The position numbers and the translations under genes were made by a program. The notes beneath the pieces were generated by a model. The model saw nothing but the letters and a program-made list of their open reading frames with translations, did no database searches and was not told the origin of the DNA. A stretch of DNA of 64,000 nt from Saprospiraceae bacterium (lineage in GTDB: Bacteria; Bacteroidota; Bacteroidia; Chitinophagales; Saprospiraceae): NCBI GenBank assembly GCA_016787415.1, contig JAEUUT010000180.1, positions 1-64,000 on the forward strand. The letters run 5' to 3'. Numbering within the stretch: position 1 is the stretch's first letter; every line of letters begins with the position of its first letter. Shown here piece by piece: positions 11,262-20,228 of the stretch.

Positions 11262-13433
11262 ATGAATAAAATACTGTTTCTCGCCCTGCTACTTCCGCAA
11301 TGGCTGTCGGCGCAGTCAGATATGGCAGTTGACAGTTTGCAAAAAATTATTTCCCAAAAACAGGCCGCTCGCGACCAGGCAGGAGAAGCCGCGGCGCTGA
11401 ACGAACTCGCCAAAATCTATTACGACCGCCAGGAAGACCAGCAGGCAATGACCTTCACGGAAAAAGCGCTGGCTGTTTTGCCGCCAGGAAATGAGGTGTT
11501 GAAAGGGCGTTTGTGGTACCGAAAGGCCATGCTGATCTATTTTTCGGGGCAGAACTACACCCGGGCGCTTTCGCTGCTCGATTCCGCTTATGTGTTGCTT
11601 CGGCCTTCCGGCGACCCGAGCATTCTCGGCCCATTTTTACTCTCCTACGGCTCCATTCTGGATCAGCAATTGAGGCATTCTGAAGGGCGAACAGTGCTGA
11701 TGGAAGCCGAACGAATATTCCTGGGCAACAAAGGGCTGGCTTCCACAGATCAGTTGCTCAACCTCTACTCCAACCTGCTCGCCAGTTCCTACGCCCTGGG
11801 CGATTACCAGGCAGCGCTTACATTTGCCCGGAAAGGCATTGAAATTGGCAAAACCAGCAACAATTACGAACTCATTGCCGATTTGTATTACAACAACGCC
11901 CTCACGCTGTCGGCCCTGAAATACGATCAGGATTCGGAGCAGAGTTACCTGAAATCGCTGGAATATAGCCGAAAAGGGCAGGTTGCCACCGGCATTATTT
12001 CCGCGTGCATGGCCCTGGGCGACTACTATTTGCATTTGAACCAGCCGGGGCCGGGGTTTCAATACCTGCGGGAAGCACAAACAGCGGCCGTCCGATCGCA
12101 GGATTTTTATTCCATGGCCACCATTCAAAAAATTGAAGCGACCTACTACGACGCCCAAAAAGACTATCCGAAAGCGATGGCGGCCATCGACAGTTGTATC
12201 GCGTATTTTGAAAAAACCAGCGACCCACGTTTTTTGCAGGGCTCCTATTACGAAAAAGCCAATATCCTGCTGGCCCTCGGTCGGCTCGACGAAGCCGCAG
12301 CATGGGCCAAAAAAGAACTCGACCTTTCTATTCGTACCAAAAGCCGCCTGCAGGAGTACGGTTGTTATTTCCAACTTGCGGAAATTGAAAAAAAACGCAA
12401 CAACTTTCCGCAGGCGCTGGCTTATTTCGAACAATATGCGGCCGTAAAAGACAGCGTGTACAACAACAACCTCGAACAACGGCTGGCCGAAGAGCGCACC
12501 AAACAAAACGTGGAAGCCGAACAGGATGCCCGCCGGAAAGCCGAACTCGAAGCCCAACTGCTCGCTTCGCGCAACCAGGTGTACGGCATCGTTGCACTTG
12601 CGCTGTTTGTCATCCTGCTCAGCGGCGGCTACCTCTACCGCCAATTGCAAAGCACCCGGAAACAACTGGAAAAGCAGAACGGGCAATTGCTGCAACTGAA
12701 CCAGACCAAGGACAAATTTTTCGGCATCATCGCACACGACCTGCGCAATCCTTTGTCGGCATTTCAGGGTGTGGGCGAACAACTCCAGTTTTACCTGCAA
12801 AAAGGCGATACGGACAAGTTGCAGAAAATCAGCGGTTTAATCAGCAAAAGCGCCACCAGCCTGAGCGCCCTGCTCGACAACCTGCTGTCGTGGGCGCTGC
12901 TCAACCGCGGCATGATTCCCTACCAGCCCGAAGCGCTGTCGCTGGCAACCGAGGTCAGCAATAATTTTGAAATACACGAACATGCGGCACTGGCCAAGGA
13001 TATTCGCCTGGAAAGCCATATTCCTGCGGACGCCATGGTACAGGCCGACCGAAATGCTGTGCAGACCATTTTGCGCAACCTCATCGGGAATGCGGTCAAA
13101 TTTACGCCGCCCGGAGGCCATGTCAGCATTCGTAGCGAAGTGGAGCAAGGAATGATCCTCCTGCGGGTCAACGATTCAGGAGCAGGCATTGCCGCTGAAA
13201 AAATCCCGCACTTGTTCACCCTCGACAAACGCAGCGAACACGGCACCGCCGGGGAAAAAGGCGCCGGGCTGGGTCTACTGCTCTGCAAGGAACTGGCCGA
13301 ACTGAACAAGGGCAGCCTGCATGTTTTTAATGTGGAAGGCCAGGGCACTACTTTTGAGGTTTCACTGCCCGTTCTCACCTCTCACTTCTCACCTCTCACC
13401 TCTCGCCTCTCCCCTCTCAACTCTCACCTCTGA
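11262..13433 (+). CDS. TPR-containing sensor histidine kinase
   Basis: A 723-residue membrane kinase. A signal peptide (1-18) precedes a periplasmic TPR region (about 20-400), a coiled coil (405-435), one transmembrane helix (about 440-460) and the kinase core. The phosphoacceptor is His492 in FFGIIAHDLRNPLSAF. The N box reads NLIGNAVKFTPPGG, and the G boxes are VNDSGAGI and GAGLGLLLCKE. The kinase fold ends near TTFEVSLP; the last 20 residues ([20 protein letters not shown]) are a translated heptanucleotide repeat tract. The response regulator starts 10 bases downstream, so the pair is a two-component system. The stimulus is unknown. Confidence 0.92.
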   Translation: MNKILFLALLLPQWLSAQSDMAVDSLQKIISQKQAARDQAGEAAALNELAKIYYDRQEDQQAMTFTEKALAVLPPGNEVLKGRLWYRKAMLIYFSGQNYTRALSLLDSAYVLLRPSGDPSILGPFLLSYGSILDQQLRHSEGRTVLMEAERIFLGNKGLASTDQLLNLYSNLLASSYALGDYQAALTFARKGIEIGKTSNNYELIADLYYNNALTLSALKYDQDSEQSYLKSLEYSRKGQVATGIISACMALGDYYLHLNQPGPGFQYLREAQTAAVRSQDFYSMATIQKIEATYYDAQKDYPKAMAAIDSCIAYFEKTSDPRFLQGSYYEKANILLALGRLDEAAAWAKKELDLSIRTKSRLQEYGCYFQLAEIEKKRNNFPQALAYFEQYAAVKDSVYNNNLEQRLAEERTKQNVEAEQDARRKAELEAQLLASRNQVYGIVALALFVILLSGGYLYRQLQSTRKQLEKQNGQLLQLNQTKDKFFGIIAHDLRNPLSAFQGVGEQLQFYLQKGDTDKLQKISGLISKSATSLSALLDNLLSWALLNRGMIPYQPEALSLATEVSNNFEIHEHAALAKDIRLESHIPADAMVQADRNAVQTILRNLIGNAVKFTPPGGHVSIRSEVEQGMILLRVNDSGAGIAAEKIPHLFTLDKRSEHGTAGEKGAGLGLLLCKELAELNKGSLHVFNVEGQGTTFEVSLPVLTSHFSPLTSRLSPLNSHL
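13373..13433. repeat. CTCTCAC heptamer tract read as the kinase C-terminus
   Basis: Eight or so (C/T)TCTCAC heptamers lie between the end of the conserved ATPase domain and the response-regulator gene. They are in frame with the kinase and supply its last 20 codons and its TGA stop. Same family as at 1960-2130. Confidence 0.85.
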
Positions 13434-13443
13434 CTTCTATCCC

Positions 13444-14172
13444 ATGCGCATTTTAATTGTCGAAGACGAACCCCTCCACGCCGACCGTTTTGAAATGCTG
13501 GCCCTGCAAATGGGCTACGAGGTAGTGGGCATTTGCGACAATGCCTTCGATGCGCTGGATTGTTTTCACCGCAGCCACCCCGACCTGCTGCTGCTCGACA
13601 TCCAACTCCGCGGCGATACCGATGGCATCCAACTGGCCGAACGCCTGCGCCAGGCGCGCGAGGTGCCGGTCATTTTTATCACTTCCATGCAGGACGATGA
13701 AACTTTTGCCCGCGCCCGCCGCACTGGCCCCGCAGCGTTCATCCTCAAGCCCTTCGACCTGCTGCAACTCCAGCGCGCCATCGAACTGGCCGTGAGCGGA
13801 CTGGCACGCAGCGCAGCGCCCAACGATTTTGAACACACCGACCTGCTCTTGCCCGATTGCCTGTTTATCAAAGTGCGCGAAAAACTGGAAAAGGTATCCT
13901 TCGACGATATTCTTTTCATCGAATCCGAAGGCCGCTACGCCATGCTGCACACGGTGGCCAGCCGCAAATTCGCCATCCGCATCCCCCTTGCCGACCTGGA
14001 AGCCAAACTGCCCCCCGATCGCTTCGCCCGTATCCACCGTGGCTATCTTATTCACCTGAAATGGCTTCAAAGCGTCGACCTGCACGATATGCTGGTGAAA
14101 GTGAAAGACCGCGACCTGCCCCTCGGCAAAAGTTTCCGCGATGCCGTGCTGGAACGCCTCGACCAATTGTAA
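13444..14172 (+). CDS. LytTR-family response regulator
   Basis: A 242-residue response regulator. The receiver domain (1-120) has the acidic pair in VEDEP, the phosphoacceptor Asp52 in LLLLDIQLRG, and the conserved Lys in ILKPFD. A LytTR DNA-binding domain follows (about 140-240), with DILFIESEGRYAMLH and FARIHRGYLIHL. The ATG at 13444 is chosen because it begins the canonical MRILIVEDE; the upstream frame runs into the kinase gene and repeat. It is the partner of the kinase immediately upstream. Confidence 0.93.
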   Translation: MRILIVEDEPLHADRFEMLALQMGYEVVGICDNAFDALDCFHRSHPDLLLLDIQLRGDTDGIQLAERLRQAREVPVIFITSMQDDETFARARRTGPAAFILKPFDLLQLQRAIELAVSGLARSAAPNDFEHTDLLLPDCLFIKVREKLEKVSFDDILFIESEGRYAMLHTVASRKFAIRIPLADLEAKLPPDRFARIHRGYLIHLKWLQSVDLHDMLVKVKDRDLPLGKSFRDAVLERLDQL

Positions 14173-14287
14173 CCCTCAGGCCGTCGCTGTCCATCCTCTT
14201 CTTTTCCCGTTTTTTTCCTCGTTTGGAACGTTATGGGCGCCCATTTGCGTTGTATTCGTTTTTGTTAAAAAAAATTTCGCCACATGC

Positions 14288-14319
14288 TTGGCGATGTAAA
14301 ATCTTATCTTCTATCTTTG
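14288..14319 (+). promoter_or_regulatory. Promoter of the tRNA genes
   Basis: The -7 box TATCTTTG (14312-14319) is a perfect match to TAnnTTTG. TTG at 14288-14290 lies 21 bases upstream as the -33 box. The tRNA-Ser gene begins 15 bases after the -7 box. Confidence 0.75.
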
Positions 14320-14333
14320 CGGCCCAATCAGAC

Positions 14334-14422
14334 GGATGGATGGGTGAGTGGCTGAAACCACCGGTTTGCTAAACCGACGTACGGGGTAACTCGTACCGCG
14401 GGTTCGAATCCCGCTCCATCCG
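14334..14422 (+). tRNA. tRNA-Ser (anticodon GCT)
   Basis: An 89-base class II tRNA. The acceptor arms GGATGGA (14334-14340) and TCCATCC (14415-14421) pair fully, with discriminator G at 14422. The anticodon loop reads TTGCTAA, giving GCT. A long variable arm (ACGTACGGGGTAACTCGTACC) is as expected for serine. The T loop GGTTCGAATCCC is canonical. CCA is not encoded. Confidence 0.97.
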
Positions 14423-14441
14423 CTCTCTTCGGCCAATTTTT

Positions 14442-14515
14442 CGGGGCGTAGCGCAGCCCGGTAGCGCACCTGCTTTGGGAGCAGGGGGTCCCAGGTTCGA
14501 ATCCTGGTGCCCCGA
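14442..14515 (+). tRNA. tRNA-Pro (anticodon TGG)
   Basis: A 74-base tRNA. Acceptor arms CGGGGCG and TGCCCCG pair with one G-U, and the discriminator is A. The anticodon stem-loop CCTGC-TTTGGGA-GCAGG gives TGG. The T arm GGTTCGAATCC is canonical and CCA is not encoded. It lies 19 bases after tRNA-Ser and is probably co-transcribed with it. Confidence 0.97.
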
Positions 14516-14523
14516 CGATAGAA

Positions 14524-14553
14524 AGTCAGTCCAGTAATGGGCTGGCTTTTTTT
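14524..14553 (+). terminator. Rho-independent terminator after the tRNA genes
   Basis: A 9-pair stem with two G-U pairs (14524-14532 with 14539-14547) and a 6-base loop, followed by a run of seven T. Confidence 0.8.
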
Positions 14554-14600
14554 GTTTTGGGGGTGGATGGAGAGGAGGGATTGAGTATCGTTTTTTTAAT

Positions 14601-14803
14601 CTCGCCGGGCACCTTTCCTACTTCTCCCAAGCGCAGCGCCGCAGCAGTGTCTCCGACCTGCTGCTAACGCAGGTACATTATCCGCTTCTCGATCGGGATA
14701 TAAGTGCCTGTGTTTCGCAAAAAAATCCTGCTGTATGCTGGCATCAGGTTGGAGGCACTGCGGCGGCGTTGGGCTTGGGGGAAGTAGGAAGACCTGGCGA
14801 AGC
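14601..14803. repeat. Island repeat element, copy 1 (imperfect inverted repeat)
   Basis: The left arm (about 14601-14672) begins CTCGCCGGGCACC and contains CCTACTTCTCCCAAGCGCAGC. The right arm (about 14733-14803) is its imperfect reverse complement, ending GGAAGACCTGGCGAAGC. There is no open frame or transposase. A second copy in the same orientation lies at 15777-16011, so the two bracket the EAD11 gene. Partial relatives occur at 22315-22400 and 22925-22966. Confidence 0.8.
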
Positions 14804-14832
14804 TGAAAAGGTCATCTGATAAACATAGATCG

Positions 14833-14840
14833 TATATTTG
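14833..14840 (+). promoter_or_regulatory. -7 box of the EAD11 gene
   Basis: TATATTTG matches TAnnTTTG exactly. No clear -33 box is seen. Transcription would start near 14847, which leaves a leader of about 44 bases to the ATG at 14891. Confidence 0.55.
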
Positions 14841-14890
14841 CAACCACCAAATTAATGGGAACATACTGCGTAAACTACTATCATACCTCT

Positions 14891-15769
14891 ATGCATACAC
14901 CGAAAACTATCGAGGACTTAGTTATAGAAAGTAAACTGGAAGAAGCACTGGAAGCTCTAATCGAAATTTTTAGAGCAAAAAATGTTAACCATAAAGATGC
15001 TGCTATATTATGCTTTAGTCAACTACGAGACTTGAAGCATCGCGAGATGTCGGGGGTTATAGATACAGGAGGAACTGAAATTAATAAGATAAGAAAGAGC
15101 ATATTGGACCTGAGCAGATTGGCTTTTCATGAAGAACCCTCCTTAAATGATAGTAACAAAGAAACTGATAGGCTTAACTTGGTTCTTGGAAAATTAAGAT
15201 TGGTTTTTTTTGATGATTTTAGGCCTAGCCCCTTGATAGATTTAAATGACCCCTTAGACTTGAAAAAGTGGAACACTGGAAATGTGACAGTAGATGGCTT
15301 TGTGTCTGGAAGAATCAAAAAAGTAAACAACCGGATGATTATACAGAATTACCAAGATATTCGAATAGTAAGTGAAAAGAAAATTAGCATTAATGAGCAT
15401 AGAGACTACTTAGTTGTCTTGAAAACAAATTCACTTGGGTTTGCTGGAAATTATTGGTATGGTATCTCTTGGGGAAGAAACGATTGGAATAATATGTATT
15501 ATTTTATTATCAATGAACGCGCCAAACACGCGCTTATAGGATATTTTTTTGAAGGCCAGGAGAAAACACTATTTAGTATGCCAATATCATCAATTGCGAA
15601 CGAAAACCACTTTTGGATACTAAAAACCCATGATTTTATGAGATTCTATATAAACAAAGTCGAAATATTTAAATCATCTGTGCTTTCATTTTTTGGAGAT
15701 AAGGTTGCTCTATACACTATGGGACAGGGAAAAATATCATTTGATAGAATTGAAATATATGGACAATAA
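14891..15769 (+). CDS. EAD11 domain plus beta-sandwich (jelly-roll) protein
   Basis: A 292-residue cytoplasmic-looking protein with no signal peptide. Residues 1-80 match the effector-associated domain 11 pattern: an acidic helix with EEALEALIEIF, then FSQLRDLKHREMSGVI and NKIRKSILDLSRLA. EADs are small helical adaptor domains that bring together components of NTP-dependent conflict systems. Residues 105-292 look like a concanavalin-type/LamG or DUF1080-like beta-sandwich (DLKKWNTGNVTV, YGISWGRNDWNNMYYFIIN, FDRIEIYG), perhaps ligand-binding. No catalytic motif is evident. An ATG at 14855 would add 12 residues; I prefer 14891 because of the promoter spacing. It is markedly AT-rich compared with its neighbours. 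It sits 349 bases before the EAD11-STAND gene and is bracketed by repeat copies, suggesting transfer. Confidence 0.75.
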   Translation: MHTPKTIEDLVIESKLEEALEALIEIFRAKNVNHKDAAILCFSQLRDLKHREMSGVIDTGGTEINKIRKSILDLSRLAFHEEPSLNDSNKETDRLNLVLGKLRLVFFDDFRPSPLIDLNDPLDLKKWNTGNVTVDGFVSGRIKKVNNRMIIQNYQDIRIVSEKKISINEHRDYLVVLKTNSLGFAGNYWYGISWGRNDWNNMYYFIINERAKHALIGYFFEGQEKTLFSMPISSIANENHFWILKTHDFMRFYINKVEIFKSSVLSFFGDKVALYTMGQGKISFDRIEIYGQ

Positions 15770-15776
15770 TTTTAGC

Positions 15777-16011
15777 CTCGCCGGGTGCCTTTACTACTTC
15801 CCCCAATCCCAGCGCAGCAGCAGCGTCTCCAATCTACTGCCAACGCATTACACAATCATCCCATGTATTTATAGACCAAAAGGCACATGAACTGCTTCTT
15901 GATGAGATTCATGGGTCTTTACTTCACCAAAAAATCCTGTTGTATGCTGGCAGCAGGTCGGAGACTCTGCTTCGGCGCTGCTCTTGGGTGATTAGGAAGA
16001 CCTGACGAAGC
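15777..16011. repeat. Island repeat element, copy 2
   Basis: The left arm starts CTCGCCGGGTGCC, seven bases after the EAD11 stop codon. The right arm ends GGAAGACCTGACGAAGC and is its imperfect reverse complement. It shares with copy 1 an internal AAAAAATCCTG-TGTATGCTGGCA segment. The 349-base gap between the two EAD genes is mostly this element. Confidence 0.8.
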
Positions 16012-16052
16012 AGGAAAGTTGCAGTATTCTTGGATATTAGTGATAGATACTT

Positions 16053-16081
16053 TTTGAAAAAAACACAATTTGTTATTTTTG
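16053..16081 (+). promoter_or_regulatory. Promoter of the EAD11-STAND gene
   Basis: The -7 box TATTTTTG (16074-16081) matches TAnnTTTG. TTTG at 16053-16056 may be the -33 box, though the 17-base spacer is short. It gives the NTPase gene its own promoter just after the repeat element. Confidence 0.6.
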
Positions 16082-16118
16082 TCGCTTGAAAAACTTCAAT
16101 ATTATTTAATTTACAATT

Positions 16119-19100
16119 TTGAAAGATTCACGCCAAATCCTTAAAAATCTTCTTTTAGAGGAAAGTATAAAACTAGTTTGTGAAGCCATTACTAGTGATG
16201 AGGTTATCCATATAAGAAACAGACTTGCTAATTTAGAAACCCAGAACAGGCGCGGGCTTGTGAGTTTTGAACAATATACAACTGGAAAAAACGAAATACA
16301 ATGGAGTTGGATTGAAACAATCAATTTATTAACCGATCAGGAAATCCAGCAAATCACTGAGCGATCTTTTCTGAAATTAAATCCAGAAAAGGTTTCAGCA
16401 AGATTTTTAGCAGCATCGCACCGATTGAACGATTGGAAAAGTGATTTCCAAAATATCCCCAACTCACACATTCGACGCGATGAAACCAATCAAATCATTC
16501 AATGGATTGACGCGCCGCTCCCCCACGACGAAAAAGGCATTGCCCTCCTCGCCGGCGATGCTGGGACTGGTAAATCGGTCATTCTGCGAGACGTGCTTTT
16601 GACGCTGCAAGACCGCAAAACACCCGTTTTAGGTATCAAAGCCGACCAATATTGTGTCGAAAGCATCGAAAAGTTGGAGGAAGCCCTATATTTGAAAGGC
16701 AGTATCGAAGAAATGGCGTGGACTTTGACACAGGAAAAGGGGCGTGTAGTTGTACTAGTTGACCAAATTGATGCATTATCGCAGTCGCTTTCTGCGCGGC
16801 GGATTTATTTAGAAAATTTCACAAATCTGGTACAAGCACTCGCGGAAATCCCAGAAGTTAGAATCGTGGTTTCGTGTAGGAAATACGACCTCCAAAACGA
16901 CCACGAATTTGCATTTTATCGTCGGCAAAAGGCTTTCGAAATCGGTTTTTTGAGCGAGGAAGAAGTCCATGGCATTCTGAAAAAACTGTCCAGCAACTTG
17001 CCCAAGTTACCTGATGATTTGATGGGATTGTTAAAAACGCCATTGCATCTCGACGTTTTCTGCCGGGTTTTCCGCTCTAATTTGGCTTTTGAAAAAATCA
17101 CCGTGTTGCGCGATTTGTACGATGAACTCTGGTTACAAAAAGTCGTCGAAATCAAAACACCGGGGGATAAAGTTGTCGTTCCTGAAAAAATCGAGCAATT
17201 GATTTTTGAACTCGCCCGCAAAATGTACGATGACCAAGATTTGACGGTTGCCTCAAAATTGTTTCGTGCCCGGTTTTCAAAGGAACTCGAATACCTTAAA
17301 AGTGAAGGGATCCTCCTCGAATCGAAAGAAGGCTTGACCTTCTTTCACCAGACTTTTTACGATTTTTCTTTTGCCAAACAGTTTATCAAAAGCGGCATCG
17401 CGGTTGAAAAATATTTGCTCGACAACGGTCAAAATTTGCACATCCGCGCTTGCGTGAAAATGATGTTGGAGTTTCTTCGTGAGGACGACCGCTTGCAGTA
17501 CTTGCTTGTAATGCGTACAATTTTGGGCGGTTCAGAGTTCTATTTTCACATTAAATCACTCGCAATTTCGCTTCTTGGCTATGTAAAAAAACCGTTCCCA
17601 GAAGAAATACAACTCGCTCGCGAACTTATTTTTCCCAATCCTGATTTTTTCAAAGCCTTTCTTGCCTCGGTCAAAAGCCGCGAGTGGCTTTTGTTTTTGT
17701 TGGATGAAAAACAGCCTCATCGATTGGTCGAAAATGCGCCGTTTGGAATTGAACCAGGTGCAGATACGCGTGAACGTTTATTGGAAATTTTGAATGGTCT
17801 GCAACTTCGCCACCTACCCGAATGCCGCCACGAATTACTTCAGTTTGTGTTCGATTTACCTGAAATCGAGGGCAAAATTTGGCTCGTCCTAAACACACTG
17901 CGCAATATCGGTACTTGGGACAACCCATTGGCTTTCATACTTTTTGAAAACTATGCGCCAAAAATGAACGAAGTTTTCTTTTCAGAATTTCTGGAAGCCG
18001 CTGCAGAGAGCGATTTGAATTGGTCGTTTGGACAACTGAAAAAAGCCATTCAAAAAGCGGCAGATGACAAAACATCAGACTTTGATGATTTACGTTTTGA
18101 ATACGAGTTGGCAAAATTGATCGAGCATTTAATCGAAAAACACCCCGAACCGACCTTCGATTTGTTACTCGATTTTCAGATGCAACGATTACTCTTGCCC
18201 CAAGATAGCCGCCGAATGGTTGATCCAAACGCGATTTTCAATGACTTTCCCATTTTTTGGCCAGGCTTCAACGAAAACAACCGTGACAATACGAAGTTGT
18301 TTCCCTTGTTGGTAATGTGCGTCCGCGTTTTGGCGCGAGCGGGTTCGCCACGTTTTTCGCATTTTGCTACCGAAAATTTGACAAGTCTTTCGGCCACACG
18401 GCTGTTGATTTTGGTGGAAGGTTTTCGGGCTAATCCTTCAGCAAACACAGTCAGAATAGCACATTTTTTGTCAATTTTTATTAAAAACAGAAGGATTGAT
18501 GCTTCTGAGACCTTGGCTTGGAGAGTTCGAAGGTTGTTGGAAGAAACATTTTCAGAGTTTTCCGAAATAGAAAAACGGCAACTGATTTTACTCGTTTCCC
18601 AAATTGAATCGGACGGCGAAAAAGAGTGGGCGACCGAAAACAACCGCCCGGATTGGATCGGCAACGTTCGTTTCAAATGGCTGAAATGCCTCCCGGAAAA
18701 TGAAATCGCCCAAATTCCGGAGGTGGCGGAAATATTCAGAGAATTATCCGATCGTTTCCCGGTTTTAGAGGACGAGGAGCCGAATAAATTTAAAACTTAC
18801 TCGGTTGGCCCACCGCTCGAACAACACGAATACGACAATATGTCTTTTGAAGATTGGAAGGCGAGTTTTTTTAAGTTTGATGAAAAATATGAACCCGAAT
18901 GGACTTCACATAAGGGAGGCAGCCTCGAACATGCCCGTCAATTCGAGACCGAAGTCAAAAAACGGCCTGATTATTTTTTCCCCTTAATTGAAGAATTGAT
19001 TTCAATTAAAAGTTTACCAAAAACTTATCTCATTCATGGCCTGGATGGATTGAAAGAGGCAAAATACGACCCAGAGCGGCTACTTTTTCTTTTCAAAAAA

Positions 19101-20228
19101 ATATTGCCAACGCTCGCTGATTTTGATATTTTTGAAGTTCGGCGTTTGGTGGGGCTTTGCTCTGTTTTTTCAAACGACAAAATAGAAGACGATTTAGTGG
19201 TTGAGTTCCTGGCGCAAATGGCAATGACGCACGCAGATCCGGAAGAAAATAAATCCCGAATTGTCATAAACAATGGTGCAGAGGATTCCACTTATGTGTC
19301 AGGCTTTCAAACTGTTCGCGGGAGCGCTGTGCATCTACTGCCTTATTTTTACTACTTCAAAAAGCACGAAAGCCTGATTTTTGAAACGCTAGAACACGTT
19401 GCTGAACAGGATTTCCTGATGGTACGGAGCCAAATGGTGCCGCGTCTCGCTTTACTCACCAATTTGGACAAAGCCCGTTCGTTACGATTGTTTTTGCGGC
19501 TCGTACGCGACAACGAGGCGGCGGTCATGGAACACTCGGCGTGGTCAGCCCAATATTTTGCTCGGCAGAATTTTGAAGGAATGCGACCATATTTTGAAAA
19601 CGCACTGGCACACCCAAAACTTGCCAGAGACATGGGTGTGATATTGGGATTAACTTATATTCATGAGCGCAGCGATGCCCTCGATTTACTCAACCGTTTT
19701 TTTGAAAAAAGTGATGACGCGAAAGTAGGCGCTATTGATGTTGCTGCACATAACCTCAGCGATGAGAGCGGGAAGTTGATACTCCGCAGTCTCGAATTAT
19801 TTGAGCGTTTTTTGGAAGAGTCAAGCGATACAGTGATTCATGCTTACGATTCCGCATTTCGAGACTTGAAATCCGGCGACTTCCTATATTTACAGCCCAC
19901 GCTAAAACGTTTTTCACGGACAGTAGTCGCCCGAAAAAATCCCCGGCCATTTTATGAATATCTCATCTTGTGCGCAAAATCAGAGCCTGAGGCCTGCCTC
20001 GATTTAGTTGCAAACTTTGCGGAATACGAAAGACCGAACATTCAATACGCTAGATACTATGACAATGAGCCGCTTAAAGTCGTACTTAATGCCTATCACA
20101 CGTTGTGGGGGAAGAGAATCAAAGATCATACGCTGTTAAAAAAAGCACTCTTACTTTTTGATTCCATGTTACTTGATGACCGTTTTCGGCGCGACGCGGA
20201 GGTAGTATTAATGAGTGTAGAACGATGA
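16119..20228 (+). CDS. EAD11-STAND NTPase with long helical-repeat C-terminus
   Basis: A 1369-residue protein. Residues 1-75 resemble EAD11 (HIRNRLANLETQNRRGLVSFEQ, then KNEIQWSWIETINLL). A STAND/NACHT-like P-loop module follows: Walker A GDAGTGKS (146-153), Walker B VVVLVDQIDAL (210-220) and a sensor-like strand VRIVVSCRKYDL (247-258). A winged-helix region ends in FFHQTFYDFSFAKQF (408-422). Residues 460-1369 are almost entirely helical and repeat-like, the expected position of a sensor arm. The start is TTG at 16119: an in-frame stop lies at 16107 and no ATG occurs for about 200 codons. STAND proteins oligomerise on ligand binding, and several are anti-phage sensors. The shared EAD11 makes the upstream protein the likely partner. 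Defence function is inference. Confidence 0.85.
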   Translation: MKDSRQILKNLLLEESIKLVCEAITSDEVIHIRNRLANLETQNRRGLVSFEQYTTGKNEIQWSWIETINLLTDQEIQQITERSFLKLNPEKVSARFLAASHRLNDWKSDFQNIPNSHIRRDETNQIIQWIDAPLPHDEKGIALLAGDAGTGKSVILRDVLLTLQDRKTPVLGIKADQYCVESIEKLEEALYLKGSIEEMAWTLTQEKGRVVVLVDQIDALSQSLSARRIYLENFTNLVQALAEIPEVRIVVSCRKYDLQNDHEFAFYRRQKAFEIGFLSEEEVHGILKKLSSNLPKLPDDLMGLLKTPLHLDVFCRVFRSNLAFEKITVLRDLYDELWLQKVVEIKTPGDKVVVPEKIEQLIFELARKMYDDQDLTVASKLFRARFSKELEYLKSEGILLESKEGLTFFHQTFYDFSFAKQFIKSGIAVEKYLLDNGQNLHIRACVKMMLEFLREDDRLQYLLVMRTILGGSEFYFHIKSLAISLLGYVKKPFPEEIQLARELIFPNPDFFKAFLASVKSREWLLFLLDEKQPHRLVENAPFGIEPGADTRERLLEILNGLQLRHLPECRHELLQFVFDLPEIEGKIWLVLNTLRNIGTWDNPLAFILFENYAPKMNEVFFSEFLEAAAESDLNWSFGQLKKAIQKAADDKTSDFDDLRFEYELAKLIEHLIEKHPEPTFDLLLDFQMQRLLLPQDSRRMVDPNAIFNDFPIFWPGFNENNRDNTKLFPLLVMCVRVLARAGSPRFSHFATENLTSLSATRLLILVEGFRANPSANTVRIAHFLSIFIKNRRIDASETLAWRVRRLLEETFSEFSEIEKRQLILLVSQIESDGEKEWATENNRPDWIGNVRFKWLKCLPENEIAQIPEVAEIFRELSDRFPVLEDEEPNKFKTYSVGPPLEQHEYDNMSFEDWKASFFKFDEKYEPEWTSHKGGSLEHARQFETEVKKRPDYFFPLIEELISIKSLPKTYLIHGLDGLKEAKYDPERLLFLFKKILPTLADFDIFEVRRLVGLCSVFSNDKIEDDLVVEFLAQMAMTHADPEENKSRIVINNGAEDSTYVSGFQTVRGSAVHLLPYFYYFKKHESLIFETLEHVAEQDFLMVRSQMVPRLALLTNLDKARSLRLFLRLVRDNEAAVMEHSAWSAQYFARQNFEGMRPYFENALAHPKLARDMGVILGLTYIHERSDALDLLNRFFEKSDDAKVGAIDVAAHNLSDESGKLILRSLELFERFLEESSDTVIHAYDSAFRDLKSGDFLYLQPTLKRFSRTVVARKNPRPFYEYLILCAKSEPEACLDLVANFAEYERPNIQYARYYDNEPLKVVLNAYHTLWGKRIKDHTLLKKALLLFDSMLLDDRFRRDAEVVLMSVER

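Noticed and set aside
14601..14803. Insertion sequence
   Set aside because: No transposase frame exists in or next to either copy; only inverted arms remain, so it is recorded as a repeat.
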